From: Cymbomonas tetramitiformis
Taxonomy: Eukaryota > Chlorophyta > Pyramimonadophyceae > Pyramimonadales > Pyramimonadaceae
Direction of reading: 5' to 3'
NCBI GenBank assembly: GCA_001247695.2
Contig: LGRX02035435.1
Coordinates: forward strand, 1 to 54,311
DNA: 54,311 nucleotides
Positions 43,393 through 54,311 of the stretch are shown here, piece by piece. The notes beneath the pieces were generated by a model, which saw only the letters and a list, made by a program, of their open reading frames with translations, was not told where the DNA came from and did no database searches. A program made the position numbers and the translations under genes. How positions within the stretch are numbered: position 1 is the first letter of the stretch; every line of letters begins with the position of its first letter.

Positions 43393-45026
43393 AGATCAAC
43401 CCCTGAATGAGTTCGAAATTGCTGACTGTCTGTGATGATGTCGATGATGCCAGCTTGGATAATATAGATTGTGCAAATGTGTCACGATCATACTGAGATA
43501 TAATAATGTCGTGAAGCTGATGACCCGATGATGCAGATATAAGAGCAATAAATGTAGGGTCTGTAGATGTCATATCAGCTGATGAAGTTGCCAATGCGGC
43601 AATGTGATGTTGCAGACTATCAGTGAGTTCAAAGAGAGCAGAAATACGTGTAAGTGCATCTGCAACCTTATTCTTCTCGCCTGCAATGTGCTCAATCCGA
43701 AAGTTGTACTCGGAGAGCTCATCCAACCACCTCGCCTGTTTGGGGCTTAGTGTGGATTTGGACTGGAAATAAACCAGTGGCTGATGATCTGAGCGAACGA
43801 TAGTCTCTGGAGCTCCCAGCAAGATGTGACGAAAGAACCGGAAGCCCTCCACAATGGCAAATAGCTCGATCTCAGGAATAGGCCAGCGTCTCTGTGTATC
43901 AGAAAGAGTGACGCTGTGATAGCCACACGGCCTCATCCCTTTCCCTTGATCCTGTAAGACTACTTGGCCAACGTGTGTGCCTGATCCATCGACCTCCATA
44001 ATAGATGGCAGTTTATGATCTGGAAGCTGTAGTACTGGAGCATTGCAGATGGCACTTTTGAGATTGTCAAATGCCTGCTGCTGCTCAGATTCCCAGACAA
44101 ATTCTGCATTATCTTTTAGGAGACGATTGAGCGGCTCGGCAATCTTGGAGAATTTTGGTATAAATCTCCTGAACTGGCCGACCATGCTCAAGAATGACCG
44201 AAGTGAAGACTTGCCATCTTTAGCCATACGGCGTAGAGGCTGTTTTCCAACGGTTGGACCATAGGACACTGGAGGCTGAATAGCCATGACTGCACGGATT
44301 CTGTCTTCGATGATTGAAAGGCCTGCCTCTGAGATGTGGTGTCCGATAAAGTCGATGCATCTGACGAACAACTCAACCTTAGAAGGCCTGATGTAGAACT
44401 GATGATCTCTGCAGCGCTGTAAGAACTGTCGAACATGCTTCACGTGGCTGTCAAAATCTGGACTGTACACTATGGTGTCATCCATGAAAATGACTAAGAA
44501 CTGATCAATGAAGTCAAAGAATGCTCGATTTCCAACACGTAGAGCGGTCGCAGGAGCGTTAGTTAACCCAAAGGGCATCACTGTCCACTCGTATGAACCA
44601 TATCTAGTACGTATTGCTGTCTTATGGATGTCGTCTGGATGGATGGGTATCTGATGGAAAAACTGGTTGAAATCGAATCTGCTGAACCAGCGTGCCCCCT
44701 TAAGCTGTTCAAGAAGGGTATCACGTGAGGTGGCAATGGATACGTGTCCTTTATAGTGATGTTATTAAGAGTTCGATAATCGCAGCACATCCTCCACTTC
44801 CCCCCTGGCTTAGGAGCGAAAATGATTGGGCACCCATACTGTATGGTGATGATGATGGACGAAGGATACCCAACTCGACATATTTGATGATCTGTCGTTT
44901 GAGCTCCTCCATCATAGGCACTGGAATAGTACGAACTGGCTGTGATGGTGGCTTATGCCCAGGTTCAATGTTGATGCGATGATATCCATCTTCAAACCGT
45001 TCTGGCCTGTGGCCAGCTGGAAGATC
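43295..45026 (-). pseudogene. Reverse transcriptase-RNase H region of the gypsy element
   Basis: After the TAG the frame reads HRINIEPGHKPPSQPVR and ELGILRPSSSPY (RT start), shifts frame near 44850 to MCCDYRTLNNITIKDTYPLP, and shifts again near 44690 into the long frame from 44581. That frame holds MPFGLTNAPAT and the catalytic FMDD (motif YxDD, about 44485). It continues through the connection and RNase H (SDHQPLVYF; YNFRIEHIAGEKNKVADALTR). The last about 70 residues lead toward the integrase but end at 43295 in foreign sequence. At least two frameshifts and one stop make it inactive. Confidence 0.82.
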
Positions 45027-45850
45027 CTACTGGAAAATATCTGGAAAGTCTTCTCTGATACGATCACGTGCTGCTGTGACCTCTGGGTCTTCCATGGTAG
45101 TGTCTGAGTCAGCAGCTGCCATGACCAATTCACCATCGACCTCTGAGAGAAAAAAGAGATAAGCTACGGCTTCTTCAGCCAACCCACTGGACCGTATACG
45201 TCGCAGGTGTTTCCTCATAGTGGTGGCACTGACCAATTCCATTTCAGGAAGGCCATCTGAATCTGGAGTCTCTTCAACTCTGGATAGAACTGTACGAACA
45301 CTGGAACCTGATGAGTGTGTCTTGGTGATCGTCATGTTCTTCGACTGAAAGTCAATATGTGGGTTCCTTCTCTCCAACCAATCCTGTCCCAGGATGACTG
45401 TGAAGGGCTTGATATCAATAACATAGAGATCTACTGAATCCTTACACTTACCCAGCGTGAATGTAGCATTGGGAAGATAGGATGTACAGGGTAATTGGCT
45501 TCCTCCAACCAACCCCACTGAGAATGATGATGAGTCTGATGGTGATATACCAAGCTGAGAAGCGAACTGTCTGTCGATAAATGACGATGTTGCTCCAGGA
45601 TCTACCAAAATGTGAGTACTCTGTCCATATACTTTCCCTTTATACAACAACAGCTTCTTCTGTGAGTTCAGCTGTGCTGTCTGTGATTGCATCTGTGCGA
45701 TGTGTTCTGAGGGAGTATCCATCTGCTGGAACTGAAGTGTCAGACTGGATAGGACTTCTTCTGAGATGCTCTCAACCCGGCCACTTGCTTCAGTGGCATC
45801 TTCAGGCTGATCTATCGGGGAATCCTCATCACTGGTACTTGTGCAGTACC
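45027..45850 (-). pseudogene. Retropepsin-type protease domain of the gypsy element
   Basis: The minus frame, open from about 45850, has the active-site motif ILVDPGATSSFID and the later ILGQDWL segment typical of gypsy proteases (variant DPGA instead of DSG/DTG). It acts as a dimeric aspartic protease that matures Gag-pol. It runs on into FPDIFQ, where an in-frame TAG (45024-45026) separates it from RT; beyond that stop the same frame continues with the usual pre-RT sequence. Confidence 0.78.
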
Positions 45851-47192
45851 CGGAGAGTTTCCCTGAGGAGCTGGAGCTGATGCTGGAGCTGGAGCTGCAA
45901 CTGCTGCATTGATGCTCTGCTGATTCTGGAGCTCCTTAACCAGGGTGTTGCCTGTTTTTACGAGTTTGTTAGACTCATTTTTACCACCCTGATTATTCTG
46001 CTGCTGCTGTCCTCTGTTCCGATTGTAATTAGGATTAGGAGCTGGAGGATTGCCTTGTATGGCTTTTCCGTCTGCTGTGCTGGTGGCGAAGCAATCCTTT
46101 TTTGTGTGACCTGGACGACCACAACGCTGACAAGACTGGGAAGGAGATGATACTGATCCTTTTCCTTTTCCTTTTCCCTTGCCTTTTCCTTTGCCTTTCC
46201 CTTTATTCTTTTGGGAATTCTGGTTGGCCTGATTCTGATTGCCACGATTCTGATTGCCACGGTCATATGGCTTATTGCCACGACCTTTGTCCTTTTCCTT
46301 TCTGACTGGACCTCCTGACTGTTCCTTCTGTCCCCTATAATGTAGGGTCTCTGACTGCTTCGAATGAACTACATAATTCAATTCGAGCAGAACCTGTGTG
46401 GTCTGTGCCCACGACAGGTTATTCCTTTCATCATCCGTATAAAGGAATCTAAGATGGAACTGTTTTTTGAGGTCTGAATCCATATTGCTGACAAACCTAT
46501 CCTTAATCAGGACATCCTCCAAGTCAACTGATGCTAACGAAGCCAGTGACGTGAATGTACGTAGGTAATCCGAGAATGTCTGGTTGCCCTGCTGTAATGC
46601 CATCAAATGTTTTCTGGCAACTGACTTCTTGTGGGGATTCCCGAACTGCCTGAGGAATGTGGTCCTGACATGTTCATATGTGGCATCAGGTGTTTTAGCC
46701 ACGACATGAAAGAAATGGCTGTCATTATTCTGGAGGAAGGTGAGAAAGACTGTGATGAGATCCTTGTCTGCTGCTCCAGGATATTTGAACTGGAAATATC
46801 TGTCCACTGTCTCAATCCATACCTCTGCATCCTGTCCGACGCTGTATTCCTTAGGTGGATTCATTTTCACCTTTCTGAACGAGTGCTGCTGGAACTGTTG
46901 CTGAGTGTATCTGACCATCATCTGGGTCTGTGAAGACAGGTGGAGCATGATCCTCCGTATATAATTCCTCATCTGGTTCCTGAGGCTCTGTCTCTGGATT
47001 TCTATATCGACTCATGTCTGGTTTCATTCTGCTGATGGCATCAAAATACCCTATCTCATCATACCGGGTCTGAGTGTCAGCATAACCAGTTAACCATTTT
47101 GGAACTTTAAATCTGCTGAAGGAATCATATGAACCCAGGATGTCAAAGAACCAGTTGGACGGATCTGCTGGTATCTGTGGTGTTTCTGCCAT
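45812..47192 (-). pseudogene. Gag polyprotein of the gypsy element (frameshifted)
   Basis: Translation starts at 47192 (MAETPQIPADPSNWFF). It moves to another frame near 46900, where an Asp-rich stretch gives way to NPPKEYSVGQDAEVW. The capsid region around FLRQFGNPHKKSVARKHL and NQTFSDYLRTF is typical of gypsy Gag. A Lys/Gly tract then precedes a canonical zinc knuckle C-x2-C-x4-H-x4-C (CQRCGRPGHTKKDC, 46092-46133), and the tail is Gln/Asn/Pro-rich. The Gag frame stops at 45812, while the pol frame is already open about 40 codons upstream of 45722, so Gag and pol overlap in different frames. Confidence 0.8.
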
Positions 47193-50100
47193 CTAAACAA
47201 ACACCACACCAACAAAACCTTCAAAATTGGATGTGTGTGTGTGTGTGTGATATATATATATGTACATGTATTATGTTTGTACATTGATATAATGAGGTGA
47301 AGTATATATCCATGATTCCACCTTCTTCCCCCCTCAAGGAAGTGTGATAATCATAGGCAGTTGTCAAGTGCCTAGTACCTCATTAAGTAGCATGCAATCC
47401 TTATAGGAGGCAGCTGCACAGTTATTGGGATGTTGCCCTACAGTTCTTGGGTTGTTGCCCGTAATATTAGTCATGCATGTGCTGATTTCAGCATGACCAT
47501 TATGCCAAATGCAGTGTGGTACACTAGTATTTCGTGGCATTTCAGGGTGTTACGGGTTACAATGACCCTAATCACCCGTAGTAACATTAGGGTGTTACAT
47601 AGTATCACTAACACCTATTTATATCAAAATTTAGGAGTATGCACGTTTACTTGAAAGAAAGAAGCAAAACTGCATTCAGCATGTCACTGTTAATTATGTG
47701 ATTCTTGAGGTGCTGTTACACCCTAAGTTTTTGCACATAATGTTTAGGGTGTTACACGAGGTGTGAAGTGCTCAGGTATTTTTCACATATACCTTAATAG
47801 GTGAAAAATTGGATCCGCGAAAAAAATTGGACTCAAATTTTCATTTTGAAATCTTACGTGTGAGATTTTTACCTATTTTGTCACTTTTTGGCTTATGTAT
47901 GTATACGCAAGCCTCAGTGTATACCATAATGTACACATCTGTCACAACTCTGTAATATATCTCACTCGCACCAAATTTCAATTTCATCAAATTGATGTTG
48001 TTTCATGGTGTTCTGTGAAGATATGTGCATGGCCATCATTTGGGGTTTTACTGATTGAAACCCATGATAAACATATATACCAAACCCTAATACTTATATG
48101 TAGATTTATCAATAGTGACTTGCAGTCACTTAAGTGATAACTTGTCAGTTGATTTATTACTTACTCAGGATTGTCAATTCCTTAGATAACCTTAGCTAAT
48201 AGTTTCAGGCGAGATCACTCCTCGGTTCGGTCGTCTGTCCTTGGCTGTTGATCACGTTGCCTACCCACGAATGGGTCTGCTGGAGGTCTTCTTTATCTCT
48301 TCGGATCTATGACAATACTCTGGATGGTGGTGCCATCCAGATACTAAGTAACTTGAGCAAATGCTCATAGTAATCAGGTAATTGTCATTTGCTTAGGCAT
48401 ATGGCGGTGCACTGGAAGAGTATCAAAATGATATCTTCAGTTTCTAAGCAAATCAGAACAGTGCTTGAGCAATTAGAGCAATGTCTGTTTAAATACCTAT
48501 ATCAGCTACATCATTGTCAAGATGAGTTCTGATCTGTGTGATTACTGAAACATGCTTTGAAGTGATCAGGTATCTGGATCAACTGTCAGAATGCATAGAA
48601 GATGATGGTGTTGCTCCAGCGATAGAGTGAAAGGGGCATGGACAGTGTTCAACAGTGACCAGCTGTTTTGTGAACACTGCATACTGCCTTCGGGTCTGGA
48701 GATATTCTCCATCCAGCCCTTCAGCATGTGGATTTATCCTGTTCCCTTATCTATCGCCATCACTGACATCCAACACGCACATGTATTTGTTGGATGGTAT
48801 CTATGTATCATACATGTAATGTTGACATAATACTTGATCATTTACACTTAGTGACTCAGTGTAATGTCAGCATACATAGTAATGCCAGTGCCTTATGTAT
48901 TGTGCAGGTACTTACTGATTTAGTACACTTAAACAAATTGATAGTGATTAATCATACACGTTAGTCTGTATACCATTGGACAGCATAGAGCAAGTATGAT
49001 GCATATCAATTTAGTTATTATACTGTTGTAATCCTGCACTTCTCATCATGATGGATGATGAGTTGAATGGTATATTTTCACAAGTGGCTCCGGTGTGTAT
49101 TCCATCTTGATCAACAGGAGAACAGTTATCCCATCCCAAATCCTCCGTCAGGGATAACTGAGCTAATTCCTGTCTTAATGACCAAGACTGCCACCTTACA
49201 CCAACTGGGTTTGCAATATAGCCTACTTGCAAGTTCTAGCATGTATATGTGATATGCATGTTGCAGTGTGATATAGGTGTATTGCTGGATAAACCCCCGG
49301 TTCCATGGGGTACAAGCCCATGGTCGGTTAGGCGCGGACAGATCGCCATCGAATCGATCAACAGAACTACACGATGGTTTACAGATAAGCCCTTACTTTT
49401 TAATCCTCTGCAAATACATCTATGTTGCACTGTTGGTATATGCATGTGTATGCCAACCGTTATCGTGATCAGGCTGGTATGCATATGTGCATGTATGCTA
49501 GATTTATATGATCAGGTTAATTATTATCACAGTGTAATTGAGTGCACAAGTTACAGTATATGTAGCAAGTTGCAGTGTGTGATAATGAGTTGCAATATGT
49601 GATAGTGATAAGTGTGATAAGTGGGATAGTGACAAAAGTTATCACACTAGCAATCACAGTATGTTGTTATAATGATGACAACATGGTATATACTTATGCA
49701 CAGCATATGTGTGTGTGTGTAATGATGATGGTATTGCACACAATATTTCTGCAGCATGTATGTATTGTTGATTATGCAGCATCATGCGTCCCTCTGCGCA
49801 GCATCATGCGTCCACTGCGCAGCATCATGCGAAGTATTGTGTGTCCATCTGCGAAGTATTGTATGTCCATCTGGTGCAAAATTGTGTGAACATTGAGATA
49901 GCACACTATATCTGCGCGTGATACATATGTATGTCGCGCTGCATGCTGATGCACCACAATTCGATGCGTCCCCTGCACAAGCTAAAATTATCACACGTGT
50001 GCGTCGCACTGAACGAGCTAAAATCATCGCACGTGTGCGTCGCACTGAACGATTAGTGCAGAACATTTGCGAACATCGCTGTAGCACATCCTTTTCGCAC

Positions 50101-51000
50101 AGTATGAATGTGTATGTCGCTGTCGCTGATATTTGTCGCATAGTATGATTGCGAATGCGCTGATAACGAAATTGTGCGCGTCCCTGTCGCACTTGATACA
50201 AATCATATATACTGACGATCATTTTTCGTTCGCGCGCTTGATTCTCGCATACCGTACCAACCCTGCGATATTTGACAGCATACATGTACGGTTCATTGAC
50301 TCGTCGTGCGCACACCTTGTCGCAATTTATTCACTGGCGATATGCTGTTAGCTGCGAATCTGATCGCGCTGATGTTATTGTTGCACACTCCGCCGTTCGC
50401 TGACGATATTGCAGCGAATGCTGTCGTATGCGTGACGATATTCGAAATATATGTATGTGCGAGCTCTGTCGCACCGTATAGAATTCTATATACGATATAT
50501 ATCAAGTCTGCTGCACACACTCGTGTCCTCGTTCTTCGCCTGAACGATAGAATATCAATGTCACGGTCCTATACGGACTTGATATGAGATGCGGCTGCTA
50601 TTGAACAGTAGCAAGCACGCGCAAGTATTTGGTAGGGTATGAGTGCAGCAAACTGGTAGACCAGAAGTGCTTGCTTGAGCCCAATGCTCCTCATATACCT
50701 CAATGCCCTCACGCGTCATACGCGTTACCACCATCGGGTTGTGAACCCGAGGGCATTCGTTGGGTGAACTACCCGCATCGGCTGGTCGATATAGCCATTG
50801 ATGCTCGCATACTGTTCATTTCATGCTTGAAGCGAAGACGCGTCTTCTCAGAACACTTCGGTTCTTCAAGACTTGTCTTGCTTCGCCATCTCGATGCCAA
50901 TACCTGGCCTCTCGATGACAGATGTCACTCACCTTAAGTGGATGACAGACATTATGACTGTACATGTCATAGTCGACCGTACTGACAATACTCGACGACT
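47193..51000. other. Possible LTR region and spacer; no gene
   Basis: A TG/TA microsatellite lies at 47230-47262, and GGGTGTTACA-type inverted words at 47545-47760. GCATCATGCGTCC repeats occur at 49780-49830, and a GTGCGTCGCACTGAACGA duplication at 49998-50052. ORFs are below 180 codons and overlap on both strands. The first part may contain the gypsy LTR. Confidence 0.4.
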
Positions 51001-51009
51001 GTATGTCAT

Positions 51010-51085
51010 TATGACATATGACATGACATGACATAGTATGACATGTATGACATGTATGACATGTATGACCGGTATGACATGTATG
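51010..51085. repeat. 10-bp microsatellite CATGTATGAC
   Basis: About six or seven units with small changes. The long ORF that follows runs open through it, so its first codons (repeats of MYD) are probably not real coding sequence. Confidence 0.88.
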
Positions 51086-53869
51086 ACACACGTGTCATCG
51101 GTCATATCCCTGACAGAGACACCATAGAACCTCCGGACACAGGTGAATTCCACTGGAAAGGAAATGGTGACAGAGATTCCATCTCTCTTATCTACATTAC
51201 CAATATTGACTTACAGGCCATGTCAATGCAATATACAGAATACAGTAACAGTGCCATAAATCCCAATGTCTTTGTCGGAATCGAAGGCACCAATAGCCTT
51301 CAATACGACTTTGAATATAGCATCACTTATGCTGGTTGCATCTTAATTCCAGCAGGATCCATTATCGAATATAACGACAATACGGACCCGCCCTCTTCCG
51401 TTCTTGCTAATGTCAATGATATAAATTCACACCATGATTACATCTCAGACAGACAGTATGAGACCATTATTGTCAGAATGAAAAACAAAACTGCGGAAGA
51501 AGAAAGTGAATACAGCTGCCCTAGCGACTCGGAAGAAGAATCTACTCCCCCCGCTGAAAAGAACAAACAAACGGAGGATTATGATATGGCAAGCGACGGT
51601 TCCCTATTTGCTGGTAAAAAATCAGCATGCAGTGGTGTAGCATATGCCATAAAAAACTTTGACAACGGAATGCCATTAGTTCGGAAGATGAATATCCCCG
51701 CCTCAAGAGCTTTCTCCGCACCGGGGCTATTTATTAAGGAAGATATCCAAAACCCTAGTAGCACATCTGCCGAAACTGCGGGACTACGATTTCTTCTCAC
51801 AGAACAAAAAGAAAAGCTTCTCAAATCCATGACTCCAATGGTGCATGCCATTGACTCCATGGCCGCAATATCTGCTGCAACAAAGGATGGCAGATCCATG
51901 AGTGCCCGTGACAAATTACGTGAAGCTAATCGCAGAGATGTGCAGGCTGTCCGCCTACTGCTAGAAGAACTTGGCTTCTACAGTGAAGGAGACCACAGTA
52001 AAATCATCCTCAAATGGATCAGGGGTCACAATAATGACAAAGTTCATGACAGAGTGGACCGCACTGCCAAAAGAGCCTCATTCAGAGGGGGTTGTTTAGA
52101 CATCTCTCGCTACGACCCCGCTGAGGAACTGCCTTTCTCATTGTTCTTTTTTGAGGTCCCTATCTTAGGTGATATCTGCAGTCACATCAGAAGAATTCAA
52201 CGTCTCTCACACTATCATAACAGGAGAACTCTGCAGTCCCAAGGAAAGTACTTGAGGATGCTCAATGAGAATAACATCACCCCCACTAAAGACATTTCCA
52301 AAATCACACCTAAAGCTTTCACTGCTTCTAGAAGTAGAGAACTCCTGGGTCTCCAAGCCTCTCCAACACGTTCATTTAAACTGGGGGAAATCGTAACTGA
52401 AAACTGCCCCTACTGCCAACAGAATACAAAATGCACCTTCGAACACATTCAACTTGAATGCTCAGGACATAATAATAGTGTGAATACTCTTAGAACAACT
52501 CAGGATGCTGAACTGAGAAAAATCATTGCTGAAGAAATTTCAGGCAAACCTAAACTCCTAAACCCTGGTTTAGGTACCACATATATCAAAACACAGCCAT
52601 CGAAACTTTTCCCACTTGCCGACCTAGTAAGACAGGAAATGAATGAGGAATTATATTTACACGCTCTTCCGGAAGCTAGCATGTATCGACCATCAAATTC
52701 AAAAAAGAATACCATTGCTGTGACTGCCAAACCGGAAGTGGACCCTGACACGGGAACAATTAAATATCCAGATCTCCAATATGTCCAAAGGAAAGAGTTC
52801 TGGAAACTTTTAGCTTGGCACCGTCTTTCCAACAAAGCAGTTCCTTGCTCACTTGCGGAGTACTCGAATTGAGCACATGCTATTCATGAAGCACTCAATG
52901 CATGTAAGTTTGAATCGGGCGATCCGAAAAACTGCTACGCAATAAGAAGATGCCTCTTAGATATTTTGGTGGATGACAGAAACCTGGACAAAAAACGGGT
53001 GTGAACTCTTCTCCAATCCACTAAATGCCCACCCTAGAATTCACTCGAGAAGATGCATACCCACCGCAAGAATGAAAAAAGCCCTCAGACCTTTCTGCCA
53101 TCATGGGAAAATTGGCTTTGATGGTCTCGCTTGGGATGCCTATGTGGACCCGATTACAGGCATTGGCCGAGAATTGTTTATGGAAATCCCCCTTTCGATG
53201 GGAAAGATAAGGGGAAATCTTCGGCGGATATGACCACCTTGGAAATGGGCCATAAAGCGGCCAACACTGTCTCTGGATTTTCAGGAACATGGATTCTTCC
53301 GCTGTCCCCCAAAAACCAAAAAAGATGGTTTGATAAAGGCTTTAAACTTGTTTTCAGATTCCCGCATAACACTATCCCATTCATCCCACATGGCTATTGG
53401 ACGGGCGATGACCCCATACGTTCTTCCAGGTGGTGGATGCTATAAGGATGACTTTTCGGATGTTGTCATTATAGCTATAGACAGTGCACCTAGTGATACC
53501 CAACCAGCCTTTGACTGGAGGCCTACACAGAAAAATATTGCCAGATGGTTCTTTAACGTCCTTCCCAAGTCTAAAGTCACGAAGAAGAGGCTAGAATACA
53601 CAGGAGTCAGTCTCGATATTTGGAAAGAAGTTATGAACGAAAGAGACAAGGTGCTTCCCTCTTCACTCTATCAATGGCCCACTCAAGGCCCTCCTCATCA
53701 TCAAAGTGATATTGAGTCCTATTATGGTGGTCACTACGACACACCAATCACCAATGCAATTTCCAAGCCCTTCATGAGCACCGTGAAATGGCCCAAAGTT
53801 CTTACACTCATGGGATACTTCCCTCCTCTTTATGGTACTGTTCTCAACACGATAGGTGTTTCCCCGTAG
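51043..53869 (+). pseudogene. Retroelement pol tail: RNase H, zinc knuckle and Dam-like N6-adenine methyltransferase region, copy 1
   Basis: The 609-codon frame ending at 52872 has an RNase H domain (about residues 183-350) with the expected acidic residues in SDGSL, AETAGLRF and AIDSMAAIS. Its C-terminal motif is LKWIRGHNNDKVHDRVDRTA. A zinc knuckle follows near residues 454-475 (CPYCQQNTKCTFEHIQLEC), as after RNase H in many LINEs. Past an in-frame TGA (52870-52872) the same protein continues: CYAIRRCLLDILVDDR, NPLNAHPRIHSRRCIPT, GKIGFDGLAWD, then in another frame IVYGNPPFDGKDKGKS at 53176 and GTWILPLSPKNQKRWF. The order FDGL, NPPF, then a hydrophobic strand with LP resembles Dam-type adenine methyltransferases. 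After a further frameshift near 53405 (SDVVIIAIDSAP) the frame runs to TAG at 53867-53869. RT is not present upstream. The last exonic part may be a separate domain I cannot name. Confidence 0.7.
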
Positions 53870-54311
53870 TAAGATTAAACCACTCCTCAAGAAACCTTCA
53901 AGGATGGGTTGGGAGCTGGGAGTGTAAACTCCCGGCCCCCAACGAGACTCCAAGGGGAGCCCCCCCCCCTCCCCTCCCCCTCCACCCGTCCCCCGCCCAC
54001 CCGCCACCTTCCTCATCGTCTCCAAATACCCCCTTAATTCTTCGACTTCCCTCCCCACCACTCAGATTCAGCCACCCCTCCACTCACCCGGCCATGGCTG
54101 CTTCTCCATCTTCTAGAGTTTTTTTGCCTAGCACTTAGCTTTTTCTCTAGATGTCACCCCGCTGAAAGCGGGCTGAGCCCTTTTTGTGGGCGCGCTGTAG
54201 CAGAGGGAGTAGCCCCGGTGTTTTCACTAGCCTGCTTTGCAGGGATACCGCACTCTCAGGACTTTGTCCCCGTTGCTAGCGTAAATGTTTTATTATTATT
54301 ATTATTATTAT
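53870..54311 (+). other. Retroelement 3' UTR ending in (ATT)n tail
   Basis: A C-rich leader (53930-54010) is followed by compact GC-rich sequence with a short hairpin (CCCGCTGAAAGCGGG, 54158-54172). The window ends in a TTATTATTATT run from about 54287. Simple-sequence tails of this kind mark the 3' end of non-LTR retrotransposons, which supports LINE origin for the gene before it. The window edge prevents checking the target duplication. Confidence 0.6.

Larger units (their letters stand above)
43295..47192 (-). mobile_element. Ty3/gypsy-type LTR retrotransposon, minus strand, integrase end missing
   Basis: Gag, protease, reverse transcriptase and RNase H follow each other on the minus strand from 47192 to 43295. 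The frame then stops in unrelated sequence where the integrase HHCC finger should begin. No second LTR is present on the truncated side. Upstream of Gag (above 47192), inverted words TGTTACACCC and GGGTGTTACA at 47590-47600 and 47713-47756 resemble the termini of some plant gypsy LTRs, but I could not delimit an LTR or primer binding site. Confidence 0.8.

Noticed and set aside
54158..54172. Hairpin CCCGCTGAAAGCGGG as a bacterial-type terminator
   Set aside because: The setting is a eukaryotic retroelement 3' UTR; no prokaryotic gene structure is present.

Overview
This window is eukaryotic nuclear DNA. It has GT-AG introns whose phases agree across exons, a poly(A)-type signal, several classes of eukaryotic transposon, and many mini- and microsatellites. 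The best taxonomic clue is a gene at 24.66-28.99 kb with a single Myb/SANT domain of the plant telomere-repeat-binding (TRB/SMH) type. With the CACTA and Ty3/gypsy remnants it points to the green lineage (an alga or streptophyte). The species cannot be fixed from the sequence.

Only two multi-exon loci look like host genes. The first (about 1.09-5.63 kb, plus) encodes a large unrecognised protein ending in a coiled coil. It is preceded by a 42-bp palindromic minisatellite and one of its introns sits inside a tandem duplication. The second is the TRB-like Myb gene. Seven exons and six introns join in one frame of 639 codons, giving basic N-terminus, Myb domain, coiled coil, Pro/Ala/Ser-rich region and a short C-terminal exon.

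The rest is mostly mobile DNA and repeats. In order: a 163-bp satellite (6.0-6.7 kb); a duplicated 186-bp block with a splice donor (8.8-9.2 kb); a CACTA/EnSpm-type gene tail (DUF4218-like and DUF4216-like regions plus a PHD finger) split by a 498-bp TA-flanked MITE (9.2-11.9 kb); 102-bp repeats; an antisense retroelement Gag fragment (12.7-14.3 kb); repeats carrying a tRNA-like cloverleaf (15.5-16.5 kb); an assembly gap (16.68-16.87 kb); an array of palindromic TTCAGG-G-CCTGAA motifs (17.76-18.35 kb); a second Gag copy (18.4-19.3 kb); and a TTAA-flanked piggyBac-type MITE (20.86-21.22 kb).

After the Myb gene come several inverted-repeat elements (29.8-32.3 kb), a third Gag copy, and a degenerate copy of an unusual retroelement pol tail (34.8-37.0 kb) split by a nested 1071-bp MITE. 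These are followed by a zinc-finger ORF remnant (38.1-38.6 kb), a 21-bp minisatellite (40.1-40.9 kb), LINE-type RT debris (41.6-42.6 kb), and a minus-strand Ty3/gypsy element with Gag, protease, RT and RNase H but no integrase (43.3-47.2 kb).

The most interesting object is the longer copy of that retroelement tail at 51.0-54.3 kb. It joins an RNase H domain, a zinc knuckle and a C-terminal region resembling a Dam-type N6-adenine methyltransferase (NPPF motif), and ends in an (ATT)n tail as non-LTR elements do. Its two copies share the same domain order.
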